From: Hyphochytrium catenoides
Taxonomy: Eukaryota; Sar; Hyphochytriomycetes; Hyphochytriales; Hyphochytriaceae
DNA: 19,335 nt
Assembly: GCA_900088475.1 (NCBI GenBank)
Contig: FLMG01003619.1
Location: 2,654-21,988, forward strand
Direction of reading: 5' to 3'
This document shows positions 8,868 to 18,635 of this stretch, piece by piece. A program made the translations under genes and the position numbers. Below the pieces are notes generated by a model that worked only from the letters and a program-made list of their open reading frames with translations, was not told the DNA's origin and did no database searches. Position 1 is the stretch's first letter, and every line of letters starts with the position of its first letter.

Positions 8868-11018
8868 GCTGTCCAGTGCAATAGGAACCGCTGACTTCGT
8901 GTCTTCTGTGCTGAAGCTGAGAAGAGTCAATGAGCGGGGCCGCGTTTGAAGCTCCGAAGGGACAGCCGTCAGGTCCCAGCCACCGTGATGTCACACTTTT
9001 CCTGTCAACACATAGATACTCTCGTCTCTCTCTTATCTTTCTCTGTCTTCCCGCTGTATATCTCTTACTCTCACAATCCCCGTCTTTCTCTCTCTCTCTG
9101 TCACTCTGTCACATACTCCTGCTTGTCTCTCTTGACCGTCTCTCCACCCCCGCAGTACTGGTAGTACAAGCGTATCTCCTTGGCGCTCTGTCTCGCAGTC
9201 CTTCCTCTCTCCGTCCCTTTGCCACATCGTCTCTCTCTCTCCTCCTTCGCCTCTCCCACCTTCCGTTCAGAGCTCCTCCTGGATTATCAAATAACACCCT
9301 CAACGTCTTTTGGACATGGTCCTAGGCGACTATCTTAGGAGAGATGGAGTGGAACTGGTACGGCCTGACAAGAGGCAGACGGCGCGAGGCATTATCTATG
9401 CCAGAAAGTACATACTTTCCTTCTATATTCAACTATCATGAGTCAAAATCAGGGCAGCCAAAGACCAGAGCAAAATCGATCTTTTGTTGAGATCTTTTCC
9501 CTCTGTTTTCTCTGCCTTCTCTATCTCGCCTGGTAGTTCTACTGCTGCTTACAATAGAGCTCCTCCTCCCAGAGCTTGCTTCCTCCTCCTGCTTCATCAC
9601 TCTATTGTTGAAGCGCTTTATTATTAGGAGCTAAGGTAGTAACGACCGAACTGTAGCGCGGAGACGACAAGACATGGCTGGTTAGCGTCGTTTTCGCTGC
9701 TTGGCCGCTGCTATTTCTTCATCTACAATGAGCAAGGAAGCCTAATGGACAAAGAAGAGAGGAAATGGCAACACTACTTATTGACGAACAAAGAACATTG
9801 GAGACATTTGACAGGCAAACAGGTCTTTAAATAAGCTACATTGCTTCTTAGCGCTATCGCTCATTATCCAAGGAAGGCACTCAACGATGATAGTAGAGAA
9901 GCTCCGGCCTCCAGACGTATCCTATAGAAGAACAGTTGTTTTAAACCTCAATGATCAGCTTGACGTATGGCTGGTTTTGTCCTCATATTGTGTGTGTGGG
10001 CACCGAGAATGAGAGCAATCTGTACCTACGAGAGCTGAGAGCAGTAGCTCACTATGTAGAGCCCTGCTGTGAGCCTATTATTGTACAGAATGGCGGTCCT
10101 TAGTTACCACTATCATCAGATGGAGGCCGGTTGGTGGAGTGGTCAACTAAAGCTCACTCTCCAGCTGGTGGAGTTAATTTTGGCTGCCTCTTAGGCATAT
10201 CTTGAGCTATTTGGACCTAACAATTACACCAGTGAAGCGAACTCTAAAATGTTGGCACCAAAAACCAAAAGCGGACAATGACTAACTCATGACGGCTGCC
10301 ATTGAGCGGCAATGACAAGAAATACGAGGTGCCTCATCATGGAATGGGACAAGTCTAAGATCTTATACGCAAAGGGGACTAATAAGCGGCTGCTTCTTCT
10401 CTCTGTCTGTCTGTCAATAAGAAGCACGGAGCCCAGACCTGCGTGGACGGCGGCGGCGGCAGGGAAGAAGAACCTGCGGCTGGTGGGCGGCGCTGGCGCT
10501 GGCGAACTGTGAGTTCTACGACAATCGGTTTATGAGAAATGAACCACCATGGGGGCGCTTTAAGCTGAGGAAACATTCGGCATTGCAGTGACTTTATTAA
10601 GGTTGCTCAAGCTAAACATTAAATGGACAAACTATATACTTTTCCATTTCTTCAGAAGCGCTTGCTTCAAGACTTAAAGCCCCCAAATGAGCTCCTTAGC
10701 ATCTTACTATGTGCGTCAGGGCCCATGATAATACTGAGTTGAAGCTGGAGTATTACTACGGACCGATGGTCACGGCTGGGGCATGGCCGAAGATTGTTTG
10801 GAGCCCATTCTGAAGCTTTTTGTTCCTACATTTTAGAGCTCTGGAGGGCGCCAGAGATCTCTGAACATCGAGCAGATAGCAGCAGAGCATCTGAGCGACG
10901 AGGAGAGTGAGAAAACCCATTAGTCGAAGGCAGAATCTACGCGAAACTGGATACTGATTGGAGAGCTTGCGTTGAGTCACTAGTAAACTGACTTGGAAAG
11001 AGCTCGACGTGGAGTGAA
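8868..11018. other. Intergenic region between divergent genes, no supported gene
   Basis: This 2.1-kb region separates the minus-strand desaturase from the plus-strand GYF gene. Between about 9000 and 9285 the plus strand is strongly CT-rich, hence GA-rich on the desaturase strand, 130-420 bp upstream of its putative start. The remainder is less skewed and shows no family motif on either strand. A short minus-strand frame at 10756-10920 with a hydrophobic start is discussed as a finding. A TGAGTCA sequence at 10973-10979, about 45 bp upstream of the TATA palindrome, matches a bZIP (Gcn4/AP-1) site, but one 7-mer is weak evidence. Confidence 0.5.
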
Positions 11019-11032
11019 ACCTTATATAAGGT
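11019..11032 (+). promoter_or_regulatory. Palindromic TATA element of the GYF-protein gene
   Basis: ACCTTATATAAGGT is a perfect 14-bp palindrome centred on TATATAA, about 90 bp upstream of the ATG at 11120. The distance fits a core promoter with a 5'UTR of about 60 nt. Because it is symmetrical, it could position transcription in either direction. Confidence 0.5.
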
Positions 11033-11119
11033 ACAGCCTGTTCGATAGACCACTGCACACTTCAGTCTTCTTGAAGTTAAAGAATCCTCGGCCTAATCTG
11101 TAGCTACAGGAACATCATC

Positions 11120-14100
11120 ATGACATCTAACGAGGGTGGAGGTGCGTATAAGAACCTAGGAGGTGATGGAGATGACATTAGAGCAGGAGAAGGTGGCGGC
11201 GGAGGCGTGATGGACGTCAAATCCCGTGGAGGAAAAGATTCTAAAGCTCCCGTCATTCTGGGCCCACAGTGGTCTCGAAGCGGGAAGAGCTTTGCTTCTG
11301 GGTCTGCTGGCACTGCCGCCTCTCCCAAAGCCAGCAAGGAAAAGTTTGGCTCACTAAGCAAGGATATTAGCGCCTCTTTCTTATCAGTGGCTGGTACTGT
11401 GGACTCATCCACCGACGTAAATGGCAGACCTGTTTTGGGAAGACACGACAGCAGGGGAAGATCTCGGTTTTCAGATCTTCGTGGCAGTGCAGGGGACAGA
11501 GAAGACGGTGGAACGGGCCCAAACAACAGCGGGCGGAGTTTGGATCGTGGAGATTTCTCTCGAAGCTTCTCACGTGGGGAGTCTTCTCATGAGAGATCGG
11601 AAAGCTCAGCGATGGGAGGAGTAGGACCTGGAAGTTCCTATCGGAGCTCCGGGCAATCCGATAGCTTTGTCGAGAGCGGAGGACGGAGCTATGCAGAGAG
11701 TCGAACCTATTCTCGCCCTGAGATGCTGGATAGGGGAGACGACCGACGATACGGTAGCAGCTCCGGAGCAGATATTAAGGAGGATAGAAGACAGAGTCTG
11801 GGCGAGGGTGCCAGGCTAACGAGAAGGCCATCAGGACGAGGTAGGACTTCGGTCTGGGTCTCCTTTTTCAGAATCCAGTGCAATATATGTTCTATCTCTG
11901 AGACTCTACTCCTCATATTGTTGAAAACTCAGTGCTGCGGTATACAAGAGAAGAGCTTCTCGACCTTCATGCGCCGAACCTCCTTCCAAAGGACTTGCCC
12001 GAAGCGCCCAGCGTAATCCTTGAGGGCAGCCTGGTGCCTGTGTGCACGCTACCCTTCAACCCTGAGGAGGTAAGACAGTAAGACTGGAGCGAGGTCCACA
12101 CAATAAGCCGGGAGTGAGGCTTGAATAGGATTAGATATAGCATGATAGACTGTCATACGCCTTGAAGTGTACTTCTATGTCTGTCTCGCTTTCTCTCACC
12201 AGCCTCTTTCACTCCTTGCCTCTGATAGATTTATCGAGTTTGGAGCCAAAGTAAGGGAAGAGGACGTGGAAGAGGGAGAGGAACTGTTCCTGCTGGCCAA
12301 ACCTTAGGTAGAAGAGACGAAGGAGAGTCTCCTTTCACTCGGAGGTCTAGCAGGAGCGAGTCGCGCTGGGACGGTGACAAGTTGCCCTGGGAAGAGGATG
12401 ACAAGGTTGAGAGACAAATCAGAGCCTTTTCGTTCTTTCTTCTCCCATGGTCAATTTTTCCTATTCTTTTCTCGACGCGCATTATTGTGACTTTCCTCTG
12501 GTAGGCTGAGCCACGCGCCGATCTTTACTGATTCCTATGTCTCCGTTTATATATGTAGCGAGCAGCAGGTCGGTCAGAGGATAGGTGGGAACGTGGGGTT
12601 AAGCCGCCACCGTCCACCTCTGATGGTGGAGACCTCTGGGATGATGTTGGAAGCGCAGTCAATGCTGGCAAAGAGGACTTTGTAAGTCTATCATGATCCT
12701 CGAAAGTCTTCTGAGATATCGTCTTGGGCTCTTTTCCATATTTTGCTGCTGCTTCCAAGAGCTCAAGCCACATGACTTGCATATGCTGGTGGTACGCTCT
12801 CGGGTCTAAGAAGTAATTCTCTCACTTTGCTGTTGCTCGCCATTGCGTCAGGACCTCTCGGATATGGCTGCTGCTGCGGCCAAGTTCCGCATGGAGGTGG
12901 ATGGAATGTACCGGGATGAAGGAATCAACCCGCCGGTGCGAATGGTGGATAATGAGGAGACACTCGATTCACAACTGGTATGCTGCGGACGCCATGTACT
13001 TCTGCAGCTGGGATCAGACTTGTCTCTCCGTCCTTGCCGTGCTCCCTCCTCTGGTCCGCCGTCCTGGGCCGCGTTGACGAACCGGTTTTGTGATTGTGGA
13101 TGTCTTTGTCTTACCTCTAACTCATCTTTCTCATGTTCTCTCTCTTTGTGTGTGTCTCTCTCTTTCTTTTTTTCCGTCTTACGTGCAATCAGAACGAGCT
13201 GACATTCGGAGATGATATCAATCTGAGCGTGCCCTCTCCCTCGCTTCCACTTGAGAGAGAGGAACAACTGCAAACCTCGTTGACTAAAGGTAGACAGGGT
13301 ATGCGCCTTCCTCCTTGCGCTTTCTTTCTCTTGCCACGATTCACAGTCCTGGTGTGCCCAACAGCGAAGCTCTGATCTCGTCTGACAGATGCTTTGCCAT
13401 CTCAATACCCTCTTCCCCGAGCTCTAACTGCTTCATCTGCCGTGTTGCCGTATGCACGAGGTCTAACAGACTTCTTTCTTTATAATCCAGATGACAGCTC
13501 TTCCGCGTTCCCATCCGCTTCTAGCTCGGGAGCTCAGTCATCCGACCTAAAAGACTCGTACTCTCCGGCGCCTTTGGATACGCTCCTCTCAACTTCCGCC
13601 ATGGACAATCCTCTGGTCTCACTCTTAGGGGGAGGAGCGGGGCGAGGAGAGAGCTTACAGTCCCTCTCTGCCATCTCTCTTCTGAATCAGAAACCCCAGC
13701 CTCTCCCTGCTGAGGCTTGGGAACAAACGGCTGCTAAAGCTCTTCAGTCTGCCCTTTCCTCGTCCTCTGGCTCTGAACAGTGGTACTACACTGACCCACG
13801 CTCCTTCGTGCAAGGGCCATTCAGGTAAATAAATGGCTGCCACGATCTTACTGCCCTCAATGCTTGGCAATGGAAGTGCTTTTCTCAGAATATGGCTTTA
13901 CTTAGCACCCAGTCCTTTTGTACTGTCAGTTCTGACCTTCATCTGTCTTTTGTCTTCATGCTGGGGTAGCTATCGTGAGATGCGGGAGTGGTTTGAAGCG
14001 GGCTATTTTAAGCCGGATCTCCCAGTGAGGAGGGGCCCGATTGGAAGGTAAAGTGCCACATCCTACGTCCCTAGCTGTAGTTTCAAGATCATACTCGGTG

Positions 14101-17100
14101 TCGTCCTTGTTTGAATCTGGGCCTTGTCCCGCCTGCCTCATCCTTCGAAAGTTCTTGGTCTCCCCGTGCTCTGGCTTTTGATCTGTGTTACTTTCTATCG
14201 GCTTCTGTTCTGTGAGGAACAACATCTGAGACTCCCGTCCCCGGCATCCAACCCTGTTAAGGTTCCAACCTCTACGTGCGGTGTATCCTAACTTCAAAGA
14301 TGCTTTTCTGGCACCTCCACCGGCGTCCCCATCCCCCGTCGCACTGCACCAGCCCTCTCCGTTATCCTCCTTTGGATTCCCTCAGGTATAACTTAAAGGC
14401 GATACACACAGAATGAGCTAGATTGGAAGTAAGAGTGCGAATGAGAGATGTGGTGGGAGTATAGAGTGAGAGAAGTTGTGATGGAAGTTAAGTGCCCCGA
14501 CCCAGCGTCACAGAGAGGCATAACCTGTCCTTACCACTCTTCCTAGGACCTATCCGTCAAGGATTCACCGCTGATTGGCGGGACTGTAGCAATAGAAAGG
14601 GAGCAACCAGCTATTCTCTCCTCCTCTATCCTTTCCCAGACGCAGACTGATCCTAGCAAGCAAAGGGAGGAAATTCTGAAGGCTCTGGGGATCTTAGGAA
14701 CAGGCACCGGAGCTGGCAGCGACCAGCAGACCTTTGAACAAGTTAGTACTCGTTATCTCCTTGCTGCTTTACGTGTCGCTGTGTATTGCCGTCCTCCGTA
14801 GTCCTGTTGAGAAGTCCGAGTATATGACTCTCTCTCTCCCCGCTACACCCCGTGTGCAGTCTTCGACCTTAGGGTCTCGTTCCGGTCTGCCTTTGGAAGG
14901 ACCTTCAATCTTGAAGCAAACGCTATCTGCTCTCTCTCCGGAGAGGGTCCATCAGGCTTCTGAAGGTGCTGCAGATTCTCAACCTTCCCCTTTTTACCTT
15001 TTCATCTCTGCCTACGAAGGCTCTATGCTCGCCCTCTCATTTGTTTCTCAGTCCAACCGTCCATTTTACATTTCTTTATCCTACTAGAAATCTCGGACAG
15101 TTGTTGCTCTTTGAAAGGCCATTCCTGTCTGGTGGCATGGGTAGATCGCGTTTCGCGCGTCAGACAGCCTCTTCTATGCAGTGATTGCTCTCCTGCGGGA
15201 ATCTCCATCTCACTCGGCTCGTCAATTCTTTTCGCAGAGCCATATGAATCCTCTCCGCTGCAGGACAATCCACTGAAAGCACTCATGGGAGAGGCAAGAA
15301 CAGCCCGTCCTCAATCGCCCCAGCACCATGCCGCTCCCTTTCTCCAAGAGAGGAGGGAAGAGGAACAACCAGTTGAGAGGAAGGAGAAAGACTTGCCACA
15401 GAAGCAGAAGAGCCCCAAGAGAGAAAGGAGGGAGGAAGGACTGCTTCCCGTTCCTACTTCTGCGCCTCTAGTAACAGCGAAGGGCTGGGCGAAGCCAGAG
15501 CTGTAAGTTACGATCACTTCTATTTTGAGAGGACGGCAATAGTGAAGAAAAGACAACTGTGCTGAAGACTTCAGCGAGATTGAGGAAACAGAAAAGAGAG
15601 AGACACAGAGAGAGAAAAAGAACCTTTCGCTAAACAAAGCGCTTTTTTGCGTCTCAGACCCCGGCCGAAGTCTTTGAAGGAGATTCAGTCCGAGGAGGCA
15701 GCGGAGAAGCAGGGAGAGGGAGGAGCCGATGCAGGTCAGTGTACGTGTGGGCTTCAAGCTGTCTGTCCTTTTGGGCACTTGTTTCCACTCTTTCTAAGCT
15801 CTTTCTTTGCTTGCACCCTGTGGCGCTTCTCTATATCGAGCTTCTAAAACATTGTCTTTTCCCTCCGGCCTTTCCTTGCCCTCCCAATATAGTCTATTCC
15901 TAGTAAGCGCATCGTTAGCTACAGTGTAACCATCTGATCTTTCCTCTCTTCATTACCACGATGTTCACGTCGTGACTCTTCATGCTTCTAACGAACAAAC
16001 TTTCTTGACTAACGTGAATCCTACCCTTGGCACTTGTCTCCGCGCAGTAGTAGAGCCTCAGGTGCAGACGGCGCCATTAGCTCAGGCTGCTCGCCGACCC
16101 AGTGCACAAGCCGCTCCCGCATCGCCTCAGCCAGCGAAGGTAATGAACGGGCACCTCTTTCTTTGTGGTCCAACCGCTTTTGCGCCTTGGCTTATTGACG
16201 TAGTCACCTTCTAAGTGTCACGAGCTTAGAAACAGAAGTTTCTGCAGCTGAATAGGACTACGTCAAGGCTCTTCCTGTCCTTAACCGTCTGTTATTCTCT
16301 GCTACTTGGTCTATGACTGGTCTTATTTCCCCTACCGCTAAGCGACCTCGTTGTCACCCTCACACGCAGAATTCACCCCAGAAAGCAGGAAAGAATCAGT
16401 CTGCCCCCTCAGGGAAACAGGAGAGGCCAGCAGAGAGGAGGCCCTCGGCTTGGAGTAGCCGTACAGGGCCCACGAAGTCGCTTAAGGAGATTCAAGAAGA
16501 AGAGGCTGCCGCGGCTGCCGCCAAGGAAAAAGAGGAAAGAGAGAGGGAGAAAGAAAGGGAGAGGGAAAGAGCGGTTCAAAGCCAGAAGGAACAAAGCGAC
16601 GCCAAGAGCGGCTTCAATGTTGTCAAAGAAGGTGAGCCACTGAACAAGGAAGAAAGAACCAGATAAGATACTATCTCCTCACTATTCACGTCCATCTTAC
16701 TTGCAGTGAGAGCAAAGTCCCTCAGAGAGATCCAGCAGGAAGAGGAAGAGGAGGCCGAGCGACAGAGGAAGGAGGCTGCGGAGAGAAACAAAAGAGAGGC
16801 TGCCTTGGCAGCAGCTCAAGGTAGAGGTGAGAAAGCCTGAGAGCGCAAGCTTCGGAAGTGTTCCGTACAAGCCGTTGCCCACTGCTTTTAACTACTGTCC
16901 AGTCGTGTAACCTGCTTCACCGTCACTCTGTTCCGGGAAGACTATCGCTCACGCCCATGTCGCTATCTCTCTTTCTTTCTATTTAGCTCAACCAATGAGT
17001 GCCACGCCCTGGGGTCGCGGTCCTGCCACTTCTCCATCCCTGAGAGAGATCCAAGCTCAGGAGGCTGCATCCTCCTCTGCGCAGTCCAATAATCTCACGG

Positions 17101-18635
17101 ACATGGCCTCGCAGTTGAAAATGATGCTTGGTGTTGGTGCCAGCGCTGCTCCCGCTCAAACTTCCGGTGAAGATTTCTCTTTCTCGCTCTGCCTCGTTGG
17201 CTGATAAGTTTCCTTTTCGCTTCCTCACCTAAGACTCTTGATGCTCTTGTCGTTACGCAGCGTCCCTAGCGGGCTGGTATTGTCTAGAACAGCACCTTTG
17301 CTTTCTGCTGTAGAAGCACTTCCCTTATGTTTTCCCTTTTTTTCTGAGAGTGAATACTTTCTCTTGACCCTCTACAAGCTTATGCAGTCTCTCATTTAGT
17401 CGCTCATCTGTTGTCTTTTTAGCAGCATCTGCCTGGGGTGGAGGCGCCCGTCCTCAAGCTCCTGCGAAGAGTATGAGAGACATCCTGGCAGAGCAGGAAA
17501 GGAGTATCCAGGCCCAAGCTGCGGCCAGTAGCTCCACCGGCCGCTGGGCAGCGATGGCCAGGGGCTTTCCTCCTTCCCAAGGAGTTGCCAAGCCTCTAGC
17601 CCATGCCCCTCCCGCTTCTGCTGCTAAACAAGATCCTCAGGTAAGACGACTAGGCTTCTAAGGGAAGTGATTATAGAAAGACCGGGGATTGTCGTGGAAA
17701 TTGGGTGATAGAGAACCTGGCGCAAGAAAAGCTTGAAAGGGATAAGGCTAGGGATAAACGTGCCACGTTGCGAAGGACTAATCTCGTGGGGCATCCTTTG
17801 CCTACGTTATTGTTTATTAGGCTAAACAAGCGGCAGATGATGGAGACGACGAGGACGCTCTCTTCTGGGGAAGTTCCAGTGCCTCGAAGGTCAAGCAGAA
17901 GCCAACTCCAGCTCCCTTGAAGTCTCAGAGTGAGAGCAGACCGACCGGGCCGCAGAATTCCATCGGCAGGGCTCAAATACCTGGCACAAAGGGACCAGTA
18001 ACAGCGAACAGGCCAGGGGGAGAGAGAGAAAAGGAAAAGCAGGGAGAGGCAGTAGCGGCGGCCTTCGGTGCTTCTGTCCCTGAGGAGCTGGAGAGCTGGT
18101 GCAAGCAGCAGTTCAAGAGGCTCACGGGCAGCGATGACATCACTCTGATCCACTTCTGCATGTCCCTGGATGACGCCTCAGAGATTAGGGAATATCTCGC
18201 CACCTACCTGGTAACTGCGTCAGATCTCTTTTCACTTTTCGAGTCTAGCTCTCTCCAAGTCACGTTGTCTTGGTCTACACTTGTATCCTCACCCTACATA
18301 TTTAGGCTTGTTTGCTCTCTCCCACTAGCTGAGTTATGGACTCACTCAAAATCTCTTCTTATTGTTTCTACGCGCTTCACTTGCAGGGCTCAAAGCCTGA
18401 AGTCTCAGCCTTCGCCTCTGAGTTCATCAGGCGTAAGAATGATGGGAAAGGGTGGCAGGAAGTGCCTATAAAGTCATCAGCGGCAGCCGCATCAGCTGCA
18501 GGTGGAGCGAAGCAAGCAGCAAAGGGCAAAGGGGCCAAGAAGAAGAAGGGAGTGAAGGTGGATCCCTCTCTGTTGGGCTATAACGTCAGCTCAGGGGTGC
18601 GAATCAATGCCGGAGAGCTCGAGTTTCCCGAGTAA
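11120..18635 (+). CDS. GYF-domain protein of the GIGYF/SMY2/EXA1 family, 20 exons
   Basis: Probable cytoplasmic translational-repression scaffold: relatives bind eIF4E or 4EHP through an N-terminal motif and proline-rich partners through the GYF domain. Exons: 11120-11840, 11933-12069, 12229-12405, 12559-12681, 12852-12977, 13193-13289, 13389-13824, 13970-14047, 14262-14385, 14547-14741, 14860-14965, 15238-15502, 15658-15734, 16048-16139, 16370-16631, 16707-16820, 16987-17166, 17423-17640, 17821-18210, 18387-18635. All introns are GT-AG and the sum is 1389 codons. Residues 1-240 are Gly/Ser/Arg-rich. YTREELL (244-250) fits the YX4L-phi eIF4E-binding motif. R-G repeats lie at about 297-304. 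The GYF domain begins at W592 (WYYTDP, QGPF, W613, GYF at 617-619); Asp after WYYT points to the SMY2 type. Five SL(K/R)EIQ-like motifs follow (866-1129), then helical charged stretches. Conserved GIGYF C-terminal blocks are SWCKQQF with EIREYLATYLG (about 1268-1307) and KVDPSLLGYNV (1363-1373). Exon ends at 13289 and 16820 have in-phase alternatives. Confidence 0.9.
15658..17499 (+). repeat. Five-copy SL(K/R)EIQ coding repeat, one copy per exon
   Basis: Copies encoded at 15668-15703 (KSLKEIQSEEAA), 16475-16504 (KSLKEIQEEE), 16715-16744 (KSLREIQQEE), 17037-17069 (SLREIQAQEAA) and 17467-17499 (KSMRDILAEQE). Four have a tryptophan 8-11 residues before the motif (W857, W946, W1052, W1108); copy 3 lacks it. 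Each sits in a different exon (13, 15, 16, 17, 18), with one non-motif exon (14) between copies 1 and 2. Exons 16 and 17 are both phase 1-1, so either could be duplicated or skipped without a frame change. The fifth copy is the most diverged. Confidence 0.85.

Noticed and set aside
8930-9325. 131-codon plus-strand frame starting MSGAAFEAPKG
   Set aside because: Only the first 20 residues are not CT-tract-derived, and no good donor follows them. A tiny first exon cannot be excluded.
10312-10512. 66-codon plus-strand frame with an Ala/Gly-rich end
   Set aside because: Short, no motif, and the Ala/Gly part is a GC-rich trinucleotide-like run.
14734-15087. 117-codon frame beginning with a hydrophobic segment (MNKLVLVISLLLYV)
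   Set aside because: It looks like a signal peptide, but it reads intron 10 (14742-14859) in frame with exon 11; the start codon is TTG.
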